A model generated the notes under the pieces. It searched no databases and had not been told where the DNA came from. It saw nothing but the letters and a program-made list of their open reading frames with translations. The translations under genes were made by a program, and so were the position numbers. Shown here in pieces: positions 9,456-19,400 of a DNA stretch of 64,000 nt (position 1 is the first letter of the stretch; every line of letters begins with the position of its first letter). Source of the DNA: Akkermansiaceae bacterium (GTDB lineage: Bacteria; Verrucomicrobiota; Verrucomicrobiia; Verrucomicrobiales; Akkermansiaceae); NCBI GenBank assembly GCA_903906515.1, contig CAIVKO010000251.1, positions 1 through 64,000 of the forward strand. The letters are read 5' to 3'.

Positions 9456-10346
9456 ATGAATCGAACCATCCACAGTTTCGGCACATGGCGGCGGTGTGGC
9501 ATTCGCTACGCGTTTTTCGGGTTTTGGGTTTGCCTTGCCCAGACATCCAACTCCCAGACGATTTTTCCGACGGCGTCGGGAGACATGCTGATGTACCAAT
9601 CGGCCGGGGCCAGTCAGGTGGTCGAAAAAGTCCGCGCCGGTGCGCCGGGCGTGATGGTTGAAATCTTCGTGAAACCTGGAGATTCGGTGGTGAAGGGTCA
9701 GATTCTGGGCCACACCGATCTGGAGTCCACCAAACTGCAATTGGATGTCTCCAAGGCGGTATTTGAATCCAAGTCGAACGTCGAAGCCGCACAGGGCCAG
9801 GCCGAGGCATGGGCGGTGACCCGCCAGGAAACCGAGGATGCCTTCCGCCGCAGGAAGTTGGAGAAAACACGCCTGGAATGGGCGAGCGCCATGGAGAAGA
9901 TGTATCGTGGCACGTATGAAGTGCAAATGGATGTGGAGAAGACGCAGTTGATCCAATACGAGTATTGGAAGGATCAGTATGAAAAGCGGTTTTTCCGCGC
10001 GCCGGTGGAAGGCGTGGTAGCCGAGGTGCTCGCGGACGTCGGCAAGCAAGTGGGCATCGCCACCCATGTTTTCACCATTCGCAATGACCAAGCGCTTGCC
10101 ATTCCCGTGACGATCCCGTCAGAAGTCGCGCGCACCGCGGAATCCGGCGGCACGGTTCCAGTTAGACCCGCCAATGGCAAAGCATCGACACGCGCGCTGG
10201 TGGACAGCGTGAGCAACAATCCGGCAAAGGCAGGTGACAAGATCATCCGTCTGCTGGTCCCAGTGGCGGATTTTCCGGCGGCCATGCGCGCGAAACTCGT
10301 CGGCATGAAATTCGAAGTCTTGTTTCCTCTGGTATCGACTAACTGA
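9456..10346 (+). CDS. HlyD/RND-adaptor-like biotinyl-lipoyl protein
   Basis: About 296 residues. An N-terminal hydrophobic export segment (YAFFGFWVCLAQTSNSQ) is followed by a barrel-sandwich hybrid half (VRAGAPGVMVEIFVKPGDSV, KGQILGHTD), an alpha-helical hairpin (about 90-185) and the second half-barrel (FFRAPVEGVVAEVLADVGKQ). This layout is that of periplasmic adaptor proteins of the HlyD/MFP family. No partner transporter or TolC is adjacent, so it is an orphan adaptor. The start at 9456 follows a GGTGGGT sequence; 9429 is an in-frame alternative. Confidence 0.8.
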   Translation: MNRTIHSFGTWRRCGIRYAFFGFWVCLAQTSNSQTIFPTASGDMLMYQSAGASQVVEKVRAGAPGVMVEIFVKPGDSVVKGQILGHTDLESTKLQLDVSKAVFESKSNVEAAQGQAEAWAVTRQETEDAFRRRKLEKTRLEWASAMEKMYRGTYEVQMDVEKTQLIQYEYWKDQYEKRFFRAPVEGVVAEVLADVGKQVGIATHVFTIRNDQALAIPVTIPSEVARTAESGGTVPVRPANGKASTRALVDSVSNNPAKAGDKIIRLLVPVADFPAAMRAKLVGMKFEVLFPLVSTN

Positions 10347-10369
10347 AACAGCAATGCTTCCTAGAGCGC

Positions 10370-10498
10370 TTTCAGAAATATCGTAGCCGTCATGATGGCA
10401 CCGTGGCGGCGGTTTTTAACCGCCAAGCCTCTTTTTATAGGTATCGGGCATGGCGGTTGAAAACCGCCGCCACATTTTCGGCCACACTATTTCTGAAA
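10370..10498. repeat. 129-bp composite palindrome
   Basis: The outer arms TTTCAGAAATA (10370-10380) and TATTTCTGAAA (10488-10498) are perfect. The inner 23-bp arms 10403-10425 and 10451-10473 (GTGGCGGCGGTTTTTAACCG core) pair with one mismatch. It sits between the convergent HlyD-like and RlpA genes. The nested symmetry and lack of coding content suggest a MITE/REP element that may also stop transcription. Confidence 0.8.
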
Positions 10499-10510
10499 AT
10501 GCTCGCAAAA

Positions 10511-11038
10511 TCAGAACGGCCACCACCCGCGTTTCTCGCGCTTGTAGGAGCCGTCACCCACGGATAGGACTTCGACACGGGTTGTGGCGAGTCCCTTGCC
10601 ATAGAATCCGAGTTTTTTCGCCGCGCGCGGAGTGACGTCGAGAATCCGGTTAGGGATGAATGGTCCGCGGTCGTTGATGCGGATTTTCACGGATCTGCCG
10701 TTCTGCACATTGGTGACTTTGACAAGGCACGGCAGAGGTAGGGTTTTATGGGCGCCTGTCAGGTGCCATGGCATGACCTTTTCCCCCAGCGAGGTGGTGC
10801 CGCGTTTGAGGCCGAAGAACGAGGATTCGTTATACCACGAACAAGTGCCGGTTTCCCTGTAATCCAGAGCCTCCTGGATGCTCATTGGTTGGTAGCTCTG
10901 GCCGCGCACGGTGTAGCCGCGCGTCATGTAACCTTTGTAACCGCCCGGCCGAGAAAAACATGAATTCATCAGCAATGGCAACAGAATCACCAAAGCGAGG
11001 GTGATGGCTGATTTGCGCTTCGCGATGACCGGATTCAT
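10511..11038 (-). CDS. rlpA: RlpA-like septal-ring lipoprotein
   Basis: A 175-residue protein with a lipoprotein signal (lipobox LMNSC at about residues 23-27). The double-psi beta-barrel domain of RlpA is clear: GTCSWYNESSFFGLKRGTTS, LPLPCLVKVTNVQNGRSVKI and RINDRGPF. RlpA proteins act on peptidoglycan, as lytic transglycosylases in some species. There is no C-terminal SPOR domain, so septal targeting as in Pseudomonas RlpA is not implied. It is the last gene of a minus-strand run after the HU gene. Confidence 0.9.
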   Translation of the reverse strand: MNPVIAKRKSAITLALVILLPLLMNSCFSRPGGYKGYMTRGYTVRGQSYQPMSIQEALDYRETGTCSWYNESSFFGLKRGTTSLGEKVMPWHLTGAHKTLPLPCLVKVTNVQNGRSVKIRINDRGPFIPNRILDVTPRAAKKLGFYGKGLATTRVEVLSVGDGSYKREKRGWWPF

Positions 11039-11071
11039 GGCGGGGCATTGGGTTGCAAGCCTGAGCTACGG

Positions 11072-11404
11072 TCAAGAATTGCGCTCGCGGATGATTTTGA
11101 GCGTCGTCGCGACCTTTTCCTTCATTTCCTTGCCGGGTTTGAACTTCACCCCGGCGCGGGCGGGAATTGGAACGTCCTTGGCTGGGTTTTTCGGATTGCG
11201 TCCAATTTTGGCTTTCATTTCGCGGACTTCAAAGGTGCCGAAGTTTCGCATCACCACCGTGTCTCCCTGTGCTAGGGATTCGGTGATTTCATCAATGAGG
11301 CATTGAATGACTTCGAGCACGTCGTGCTGGGTGAGTTCGTGGCCTTTGGTGCCGAGTAGATCGGTGATTTTGATCGAGAGTTCGCGTTTAGTGATGGTGG
11401 CCAT
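11072..11404 (-). CDS. HU/IHF-family DNA-binding protein
   Basis: A 110-residue nucleoid protein. It has the dimer helices (MATITKRELSIKITDLLG) and the beta-arm region with VVMRNFGTFEVREMKAKIGR followed by the NP tip (NPKNPAKDVPIPARAGVKF). The proline at the arm tip would intercalate and bend DNA. It is slightly longer than a typical 90-95 residue HU because of a short C-terminal extension. Bacterial HU and IHF cannot be separated with certainty here. No clear Shine-Dalgarno precedes the ATG at 11404. Confidence 0.92.
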   Translation of the reverse strand: MATITKRELSIKITDLLGTKGHELTQHDVLEVIQCLIDEITESLAQGDTVVMRNFGTFEVREMKAKIGRNPKNPAKDVPIPARAGVKFKPGKEMKEKVATTLKIIRERNS

Positions 11405-11511
11405 GAGAATGAGGAGGGAGTTTCAAAAAATTGCTGTGCGGGCGGATTGAATAACAATGGACGCCGGTTTGTCCCGCTAAAAATCGACTAATTTGCAATG
11501 AATTACGTCGA

Positions 11512-12450
11512 TCAGTCCGGAGGACGAGAGGATTCGCCTGGAGATCCGCCGAGAACCGCTGAAGTGGTGCGGAAATGCAGTTTGGCGGCTTTGCCAAGTG
11601 CGTCCGCGCCGTGGCGGGCCACGAGTTGGCGGGCGGCATCGATCACGGCGTCGGATGCGCCCAGCGGAAGTTTGACGCCGCAGGCCTCTGAGGCTTTGTC
11701 CATCCAGTCGATGAATCGTTCGCGAGCGAGGATGGAAGCAGCGGCCACCGCGATGTCGGACTCACCTTTGGTCCGTTGTTCCAGGGTGATGGAGAGTTTT
11801 TTCTCACGCAGCGCGCGCTGGAGGACTTCGGGGCGGGCGAATTGGTCGCTTAGTGCGCGCGGGCAGTCAGGGCGTGCGGCGACAAGTTTTTCGATCACAC
11901 GTGCGTGTCCCCATGCTAACAGCCGGTTGAGATTCCGGAATGAGGCGTGCATTTCATTGTAGCGTTCCGGGCCGATGGAAACCATTTCCGAGACGCATTG
12001 CGGCGTGGACCGGATGACGGCGGCGAGTTGACGGATGCGCGCGGCGCTGGTGATGCGCTTGGAGTCCATGATGCCCGCGTCGATCAACCTGCGCGCGCTC
12101 TCCGCGTTGGTGAAGACTCCGGCGATGACCAGAGGTCCGAAATAATCGCCCTTGCCGCTCTCATCGATGCCGAAGTGGGGTGAGAATTTATCCGGTTCCA
12201 GGATTTCCTCATATCCGAGCCTTGCCTCGCCGAGCACTTCCGGTTCGAGGGTGAAAGTGACGAAATCCGGGGTGTCCTTGCCCTGCACCAGCACCTTCGG
12301 TCCTTTTTGATAGACGGTGACGTTGAGTTTGCCTTTCCGCGCGGAAAACAAGGCGTGGGCTTTGGGCTCGAAGTCATACCCTTGGCGCTCCAGCACCTGG
12401 CGGAGAATCTCCACCTGATCGGTCGTGAGCGTTGCGGTGTAAGTCGTCAA
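11512..12450 (-). CDS. rnhC: Ribonuclease HIII
   Basis: A 312-residue protein that cleaves the RNA strand of RNA/DNA hybrids. The N-terminal ~80 residues form the TBP-like substrate-binding domain typical of RNase HIII (QVEILRQVLERQGYDF). The catalytic domain begins with GIDESGKGDYFGPLVIAG (D96 and E97), and later has MDSKRI and the Asp in KGESDIAVAAASILARE. RNase HIII rather than HII/HI as the main enzyme is characteristic of some phyla. It lies in a same-strand run behind gspF. Confidence 0.93.
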   Translation of the reverse strand: MTTYTATLTTDQVEILRQVLERQGYDFEPKAHALFSARKGKLNVTVYQKGPKVLVQGKDTPDFVTFTLEPEVLGEARLGYEEILEPDKFSPHFGIDESGKGDYFGPLVIAGVFTNAESARRLIDAGIMDSKRITSAARIRQLAAVIRSTPQCVSEMVSIGPERYNEMHASFRNLNRLLAWGHARVIEKLVAARPDCPRALSDQFARPEVLQRALREKKLSITLEQRTKGESDIAVAAASILARERFIDWMDKASEACGVKLPLGASDAVIDAARQLVARHGADALGKAAKLHFRTTSAVLGGSPGESSRPPD

Positions 12451-12506
12451 GGTGGCTGAAGACTTCCGTTTTGCGGAGCGGGAATCAAGCGGATTGAGGG
12501 ACCACC

Positions 12507-13796
12507 TCAGCCAAGATTGGAAATCGTCTGGAAGATGGCTGTGATCATCAGGTAGGCCATGGTGCCGATCAGGCAGGACATGATGATGAGCACGACAGGC
12601 ATGACGAGAGCCATGATGCGTTGCAGGTCCTTGTCGAGTTCCTTGTCATAGCGCTCGGCGGCGCGGCGCAGCGATTGATCGATTTTACCGGTTTGCTCGC
12701 CCACTGAAATCATGTCGATGAGTAGCGGCGGGAAGGCACCGTTGCGGATGAGGGCTTTGGAAAACGAGCGGCCGTCGCCGACCTGGTCGATGACCTGGTT
12801 GAGGTTGCCGCGGAGTTGGAGATTCTGGGTGGCATCGCGGGAGAGTTCGAGCGCACGGAGCAAAGGCAGCCCGTTGCCGACGAGGTTGGCCATCGTTTCC
12901 AGGAACTGTACGTAGAAGCGGCTGGTGATGACGCGACCGATCAAGGGCAGGCGGAGTTTCATTCCGTCCCATGCGGGTTTGTTAGCATCGTTGTCTTTCC
13001 ATGCCTTGAAAAAAATGGCGGAGGCTAAAATCACCAGGAGGATGACGATCCACCATTTGGAGAGGAAAGCCGAGGTGTTCATGAGGATGGCGGCTCCTAA
13101 CGGAACTTTCGCGCCCGGCGTGCTGGCGATAAGCTTGGTGAGCTGGGGAATGAGCGTGGTGACGAAGATGATTGAAACGCCGATGCCCGCGAGGATCAGG
13201 AAAGCCGGATAGATCATCGCAAGGATCATGCGGCTTTGCAGTTCGGCGAGGGTCTTGAGGTAGTGCGCCTGGCGCTTGAGGATGGTGTCGAGCGCGCCGG
13301 ATGCCTCGCCCGCTGCGGCAAGCGAGCAATAGAGCGGACCGAAGCTGGGGCTGACTTTTTTCAGGGCTGCGGAGAAATTGACCCCATCGCGCACGATCTG
13401 GCGGATCTTGAAGGAAACCGCCTTGAGGTTGCCGAGTTCCTGGCGGTTTTCCATCGACTTGAGCGCAGGCTCAAGCTGGAGACCGGCGCCGAGCATGTCG
13501 GAAAGCTCCTCGGTGAAGAGCACGACTTCCTGACGCTTGAGCTTGATCGGCCCGTCAGGAATCGGGGCTTCCTTGGCATCGGCCTTGGCTGCGCCGCGGG
13601 CGGCTTCGTCGGATTTCGCCTTGACGTTGTTCTTCTGCGCGGAAGCTGCGGAGGCGGATGATGTCTCTCTGAGATTCACCGGTTGCAGCCCTCTGCGGTC
13701 CAGCATCCGCAACGCCTCCGGACGGTCGGCGGCGTCGATTTCTCCGGTGGTGACGGAACCGTTGGCGGCCAGAGCTTTGTAGGCGAAGAGAGGCAT
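12507..13796 (-). CDS. gspF: Type II secretion/type IV pilus inner-membrane platform protein (GspF/PilC)
   Basis: A 429-residue polytopic protein with two GspF domains. The first includes LFTEELSDMLGAGLQLEPAL and AAAGEASGALDTIL, and the second VQFLETMANLVGNGLPLLRA and MISVGEQTGKIDQSL. Three hydrophobic spans follow the standard topology (about 205-228, 250-270, 395-420). A ~100-residue N-terminal cytoplasmic part has a low-complexity stretch at about 45-80. It directly follows gspE, so the pair powers and anchors a secretion or pilus system. The prepilins at 29-32 kb are candidate substrates. Confidence 0.92.
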   Translation of the reverse strand: MPLFAYKALAANGSVTTGEIDAADRPEALRMLDRRGLQPVNLRETSSASAASAQKNNVKAKSDEAARGAAKADAKEAPIPDGPIKLKRQEVVLFTEELSDMLGAGLQLEPALKSMENRQELGNLKAVSFKIRQIVRDGVNFSAALKKVSPSFGPLYCSLAAAGEASGALDTILKRQAHYLKTLAELQSRMILAMIYPAFLILAGIGVSIIFVTTLIPQLTKLIASTPGAKVPLGAAILMNTSAFLSKWWIVILLVILASAIFFKAWKDNDANKPAWDGMKLRLPLIGRVITSRFYVQFLETMANLVGNGLPLLRALELSRDATQNLQLRGNLNQVIDQVGDGRSFSKALIRNGAFPPLLIDMISVGEQTGKIDQSLRRAAERYDKELDKDLQRIMALVMPVVLIIMSCLIGTMAYLMITAIFQTISNLG

Positions 13797-13807
13797 TTTC
13801 TGGGTAG

Positions 13808-13834
13808 AAGCTGAAATTCTGAGAAGCTGAGATA
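13808..13834. repeat. Short direct repeat AAGCTGARAT between gspE and gspF
   Basis: GAAGCTGAAAT and GAAGCTGAGAT occur within 27 bp in the 45-bp gap between the two genes. It resembles the low-complexity intergenic repeats seen elsewhere in the window. No function is evident. Confidence 0.35.
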
Positions 13835-13841
13835 TGAAATC

Positions 13842-15557
13842 TTAGTCGCCGCCGCCGATGTCGGAGGAGGTGACGGTGATGACTTCTTCGATGGTGGTGG
13901 TGCCCTGCATGACTTTGTGCCAGCCATAATTGCGCATGGGCACGTAGCCGTCGCGGAATGCCTGTTCGCGGATTTTCGGGGCGGGTGCGCTGTGGGCGAC
14001 GAGTTCCTGCATGGCGGGAGTGACGAGGATCACTTCGTAAATCGCGAGACGTCCGGAGAATCCGGTATTGCGGCAGCGGTCACAGCCAGTGGGCGCATAC
14101 GGGATGCCGGGCAGTTCCAGCGGGATGCCGAGGTCGATTTTATCTTGGTTGGAAATTTCGCGCGGAGTCTTGCAATGCGGGCAGAGGCGGCGCACCAGAC
14201 GTTGGGCGAGGAAGGCACGCACGGCGGCGGAAACGAGGAAGGGTTCCACTCCCATGTCCACCAGGCGGCTGATGCCGCCCATGGCGTCGTTGGTGTGCAG
14301 GGTGGAGAACACCAAGTGGCCGGTTAGAGATGCGCGGATCGCGATTTCCGCAGTTTCAAGGTCGCGGATTTCCCCGATCATCACGATGTTGGGGTCCGCC
14401 CTCAGGATCGAGCGCAGTGCGGTAGCGAAAGTCAGTCCGATTTCCGCTTTCACGGCGATTTGCATGACCCCGGTGAGCTTGTTTTCCACGGGGTCCTCGA
14501 CCGTCACGATGCGCCGCTCCGGAGAGTTCACTTCGCTGAGGAAGGAATAAAGACTGGTGGATTTACCGGATCCGGTGGGGCCGGTGATCAGGATGATGCC
14601 GTTGGGAAGATGCAGCAGCGCTTCGATTTTGCGCTGCACGAATGGTTCCATCTGGAGTTTTGCTAGATTGAACCGCTCTTGGTTGAGGAGACGGAGTGAA
14701 ACGCTCTCGCCCTCGACGGTGGGCACGGTGGCCACGCGGACGTCGATGGTCTGGCCTTCGAACTGGAGGTTGATCCGGCCGTCCTGTGGGATGCGGCGCT
14801 CCGCGATGTCGAGGCGGGCCATGATTTTCAAACGGGCGATCACCGAGCTTTGCAAGGCCTTGATGTTTTCCGGGACAGCGATCTCGATCAAGCGGCCGTC
14901 GATTCGGTAGCGGATCCGCAGGTTGGTGCTCAATGGCTCCACGTGGATGTCAGTCGCACGTTGGTCGAGTGCTTCACGGATGATCTGATTGACGAATTTG
15001 ACGACGCTGGCCTCCTCGTCATCGTCTTGGTCGATGACATTGGCTTCGTCCTCGCCGGATTCGAGGTGGTCGTAATCGAAATCGCGGCCTTCGAGGATTT
15101 GTTCGAATGTGTCCGCTCCGACACCGTAGAGGCGGCGAAGTGCCTCATGGAGGCGCTTGCGGGAGGCCATGCACCAATCGATGGGCAGGGCGAGTTCCTG
15201 GGCGGCGGCTTGGCGGGCGACCAGGTTGAAGGGATCGAAAGTGGCGAGTTGCAGGCGTTTTTTATCGCCCTCGCCGGTGATGGCGACCGGCAGCAGGCGG
15301 TGGCGCAGGGCGATTCTGGGGCCGCAGGCCTCGCGCAGGGGCAGCGGGACTTCGGGCATCGGAATGCTTGCAAGCCACTCCATTCCAAGGTCATGCGCGA
15401 GTTCCCGTAGATAGGGTTCCTCGTCCACCACCCCGGCATCCAACACCTCGTCGATAGGAGAACGCTGGCGCTGGGCAGCGGATTTCAGCACTTCGGCAAG
15501 TGCCTGGATGTCCTCACATCCGGCTCGGCGGGCAGGTTCGATCAAAAGCTGGGTCAT
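13842..15557 (-). CDS. gspE: Type II secretion/type IV pilus assembly ATPase (GspE/PilB)
   Basis: A 571-residue hexameric traffic ATPase. It has an N-terminal MshEN-like domain (about 1-150), Walker A GPTGSGKST near 325, the Asp-box/Walker B region (LRADPNIVMIGEIRDLETAE), the His-box GHLVFSTLHTNDA and the zinc-binding tetracysteine LCPHCKTP...CDRCRNTGF. It energises pseudopilus or pilus assembly from the cytoplasm together with the GspF-like protein encoded 45 bp downstream. No secretin or GspD is in view. Confidence 0.94.
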   Translation of the reverse strand: MTQLLIEPARRAGCEDIQALAEVLKSAAQRQRSPIDEVLDAGVVDEEPYLRELAHDLGMEWLASIPMPEVPLPLREACGPRIALRHRLLPVAITGEGDKKRLQLATFDPFNLVARQAAAQELALPIDWCMASRKRLHEALRRLYGVGADTFEQILEGRDFDYDHLESGEDEANVIDQDDDEEASVVKFVNQIIREALDQRATDIHVEPLSTNLRIRYRIDGRLIEIAVPENIKALQSSVIARLKIMARLDIAERRIPQDGRINLQFEGQTIDVRVATVPTVEGESVSLRLLNQERFNLAKLQMEPFVQRKIEALLHLPNGIILITGPTGSGKSTSLYSFLSEVNSPERRIVTVEDPVENKLTGVMQIAVKAEIGLTFATALRSILRADPNIVMIGEIRDLETAEIAIRASLTGHLVFSTLHTNDAMGGISRLVDMGVEPFLVSAAVRAFLAQRLVRRLCPHCKTPREISNQDKIDLGIPLELPGIPYAPTGCDRCRNTGFSGRLAIYEVILVTPAMQELVAHSAPAPKIREQAFRDGYVPMRNYGWHKVMQGTTTIEEVITVTSSDIGGGD

Positions 15558-15664
15558 GTGTGGCGGACGTCTTGTGCCTTAAAACCACCCAAGCCGCAAT
15601 CTGTCTCTTGAAAATCTCCGTCAGCCAGGTAAGTCAGCCCGCTCCGTTTGATTGAATCGTTCGT

Positions 15665-15693
15665 TTGACAAACCCGCCGACTTCGATTGGATA
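15665..15693 (+). promoter_or_regulatory. Candidate promoter of the TetR-family gene
   Basis: TTGACA (15665-15670) is separated by 17 bp from TGGATA (15688-15693), only 10 bp before the ATG, so the transcript would be nearly leaderless. The overlapping GTTTGATTGAATCGTTCGTTTG region has partial dyad symmetry and could be an autoregulatory operator. Weak evidence. Confidence 0.3.
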
Positions 15694-15703
15694 GCGGTCT
15701 GCC

Positions 15704-16399
15704 ATGCGAGATCTCACATTCCCCCATTCCAAACCCAAGCGGAGTTTGCTTGAAGCGGCCGAGCAATTGTTCGCCGATCGCGGATTTGAAGCCGTTTCGG
15801 TTCGGGACATCACGCAGCTTGCCGAGGCCAATGTGGCGGCGGTGAATTACCACTTTGGCAGTCGTGACGCGCTGATCGCGTTGGTGGTGACGCGCTACAT
15901 CGCGCCGGTGAATGAGGAGCGCCTTGCCAGACTCGACAAAGTGGAGCGGACGTATGCGGGCAAGGCCGTCCCGCTGGAAGAAATCATTGATGCTTTTGTC
16001 CGGCCGCTGATAGGCACAGTACGCAAGTCCGAGTTGTCCGAGCGCTTGTTTTATAAACTGATCGGACGGATTTTCGCCATGCAGGGGGAGGGGATTCCTG
16101 CTGAGATCGAGAGCCAGTTCAAGGTTTTGAGCGAGCGTTTCACCCGTGCCTTGGGAAAAACCCTGCCGTCGGTTCCCGCCGAAGAACTGGTGTGGAAAAT
16201 CCACTTCATGATCGGAGGGATGATCCACATGCTGATGCAGCAGGATCTACTTCACCGGATGACCCAGGGAGCGTCGGGTAATCCGAGCATGGAGGTTATC
16301 CTCAGCCGCTTCATCCGTTTTGCCGCCTCCGGTCTGCGTGACGGGATGGATGCCGAGCCGAAGCCCAAAAAGGGCCCTCAGGCGATGTTCGACTTCTGA
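15704..16399 (+). CDS. TetR/AcrR-family transcriptional regulator
   Basis: A 231-residue protein. The N-terminal helix-turn-helix is clear (LLEAAEQLFADRGFEAVSVR, AEANVAAVNYHFGSRDALI), with the YHFGSRDAL block of TetR proteins. The C-terminal domain resembles the YbiH/CecR-type ligand-binding domain, including repeated Met/His residues in MIGGMIHMLMQQDLLHRM. It is divergent from gspE. The ligand and targets are unknown; autoregulation through the intergenic region is likely. Confidence 0.88.
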   Translation: MRDLTFPHSKPKRSLLEAAEQLFADRGFEAVSVRDITQLAEANVAAVNYHFGSRDALIALVVTRYIAPVNEERLARLDKVERTYAGKAVPLEEIIDAFVRPLIGTVRKSELSERLFYKLIGRIFAMQGEGIPAEIESQFKVLSERFTRALGKTLPSVPAEELVWKIHFMIGGMIHMLMQQDLLHRMTQGASGNPSMEVILSRFIRFAASGLRDGMDAEPKPKKGPQAMFDF

Positions 16400-16470
16400 T
16401 AGGCAGTGGTGTGAGGAAGACAAGGCCGCTCCCGCGATGGGGAAACGGCCTGATGCACCGGGATGACCGG

Positions 16471-19400
16471 TTATTTTTTCTTCTGCATCTCCTCGTCGTC
16501 CTCGTCGATACTGTGGGTGAGGATGAACTGGAGGTCGTCGATTCCGAGGTTTGATGCGAATCCTTCGTCGCCGAGCACGTTGGTGACGAGTTGGGTCTTC
16601 TGGTGCTGAAGGATGCGGATTTTTTCCTCAACCGTGTCACGAGTGAGCAGTCGGTATGCGATGACCTTGTTCTTCTGGCCGATGCGGTGCGTCCGGTCGA
16701 TGGCCTGGTTTTCGACGGCGGGGTTCCACCATGGGTCGTAAAGGATGACGTAGGACGCGGAGGTGAGGTTGAGACCTGATCCGCCGGCTTTGAGGGAGAG
16801 CATGAACACCGAGGGATCCTTGGTGGTCTGGAAGCGCTCGATTTCGCCCTTGCGGTCCTTGGTTTGGCCGGTGAGGTAATTGTAGGGGCGGTTTTCGAGT
16901 TCGAGCCGTGCCTTGATGAGGTCGAGCATCGAGACGAACTGCGAGAACACGAGCACCTTGTGGCCCTCCTCGTGGAGTTGATCCAGTAGATAAAACAGGG
17001 ATTCCATCTTGGCGGACTCGTCCTTGAGGTATTTAGGATCGATGAGGCCGGGGTGGCAGCAGATTTGGCGGAGGCGCATGAGCCCTTGGAGGATGGCGAA
17101 GGAGTTTTTCTTCACCGCTTCGTCCGAATCGAGGCCTAACAACGCTTTCTGGATGCGCTTGAGTTCGTTTTTGTAGAGTTCGAGTTGGATTCCCTCCATC
17201 TTCGAGTAAACCTCCTCTTCGGTCCGCGGCGGGAGGTCCTGGGCGACCTGGAGCTTGGTGCGGCGGAGAAGGAACGGCCGCAGGCGCGAGGCGAGGCGGG
17301 ACTGGCTGAGCGGATCCTTGCGTTTGTCGAAGCGTTTCTTGAAATACGCGCGGGAACCGAGCACGCCGGGCATGGCGAAGGCCATCAGCGACCACATGTC
17401 GAGCAGTCGGTTTTCGATCGGCGTGCCGGTCAGCACGAGGCGGTTTTGGGAATCCAGTTCGCGGGCGCTCTTGGCGGCCTTGGAGTCCGGATTCTTGATC
17501 TGTTGTCCTTCGTCGAGGATGGTAGTGAGCCACTTGATGCCGTTGAGTTCCTCGCCGCAGACCCGGAGCTGGGCATAGTTGAGGACGAGGATGTCGATGT
17601 GGTTCTGGATATAATCGACATCGATGTCGTCGCGGTTCTTGAGAATCTTGACATTGAGCTGAGGCGTGAATTTCTCCGCCTCGCCATGCCAGACATCCAG
17701 CACCGATTTCGGGCAGACCACGAGCGCCGGTTTTTTCGGCCCACCGGTTTGCCGGTGTTCTTCGAATAGCCAGAGCAGATAGGTGAGCGACTGGATGGTT
17801 TTGCCGAGACCCATGTCATCCGCGAGGATGCCGCCGAAATTGTTGACGGATAGATAGGCAAGGAATTTGAAACCATCGACCTGATAGGGGCGCAGGGTGG
17901 CATTGAGTCCGTCCGGGAGATCCGGATTGACTTCGAGCTGGATGTCTCCGGCGCGGTTCTTGATGCGCTCCCAAGCTTTCGGGTCGAAAACCTCGGCGGC
18001 CTTTGGATCGGCCAGTTGGAGGGCGTGCATCCGGTGGGTTTCTCCGGACAAGTCGAACGGATCGAGACCGAGACGGGTGACGGCTTCACGCTGGTCGGCG
18101 TCGAGTTTGATTTCCAAACGCATCCATGAACCGTCGTCCATGCGCACATACCCGCCGCGAGCGGCGACGAGTTGGCGGATCTGCGCTTTGGATAGATTCA
18201 CGCCCTGGACGTCGATGACGATGCGGAGGTCGAACCAGTCGATGTCCTGGCCGACGACTTCGAAGCGCACCGCGGCCGTGACCGGGTCGGCGAGGATCGA
18301 ACGGAGGCGGAGGTCGATGTCGAGTTCGATTTCCGGGGGCATCGCCTTGATCCATTCCGCGAATTTTTCGGGGAATTGTTTGGTGATGCGGGATTTGAAG
18401 GAATACAACTTTTCGTCGTAGGAAAGGCCCATGTCATCGAGGATGGGGGGCACCGGATAGAGTGCCTCGCGGGCGAAACGGAGGAGTTGTTTGCCCTTGA
18501 TGGCTTGTTGTTCGGCGAGTTCCCAACCATCCTTGGTGAGGCGCTCGGTGCGGCGTCCCTTGATTTCGACGGCCGTGACATCGACGACAAGGTGCTCGGT
18601 CTCGGCGGCGGTGAGGCCTGCGACGAGCTTCATTTCGAACTTCGGTTTCAGTTCGAGATCGGTGACGCGTTTCTTCAGCGATTCCGGGAGGTCCGCGCCG
18701 ATCTTGCGGAGGAATTCGACGCCTTCGAGCGAGTCGATCACGCGTTTCGGGATCAGATAGCGTGGCATCACGTCGGTTTCCTCGATCCAGCGGGGTGGGC
18801 CGGGGAAGACGGTTTCGTCGGACTGATAGAGTTCCTTGCGGCCGGGGAGCAGGCGCACCGAGTGGGAGACGTTTTCACCGCTGGCGGTGACGAGTTGCAG
18901 GGCAAAGCTCTTGCCATCATACGGATCATCCTCGCAGACCCAGCGCAGGGCGTCTTCGACGACCTTGAAATCTTTTTCGTCGAGGTTGACGATGTAGCCC
19001 TTGAGTGCGGGTTGGCGGAACACCCGGTTCATGAACCGGCAGGATTCCTGTTGGTCGAAATCGAGGGTGGTATCGCCGAATTTCCGATAGAAAGCGAGGT
19101 AGTGTTCCCAGAGTGTCTGGCTGGATGCGTCCATCAGCAGGGCACCTTCCTGGTGAAGGGCGACGTAGTGCTCGATGTCGTTTTTCTCGCGGAGTTGGAG
19201 CCAGGTGTGGGATTTCTCCGAGCGCACTTCCATGCGGGCCTCGTTGATGGTGGCGACGAGCCTGAATGCGACGGTGAGGGGTTCGTCCTGCGGTGGGCGC
19301 TCGTTGACCTGCTCGATGCGTTCATACCATGAGGCGACTTCGCGCTCCTGTTCCCAATCCGCCATCTTCTTCTGCACATGCCCGAGATCGGTGATCACGC

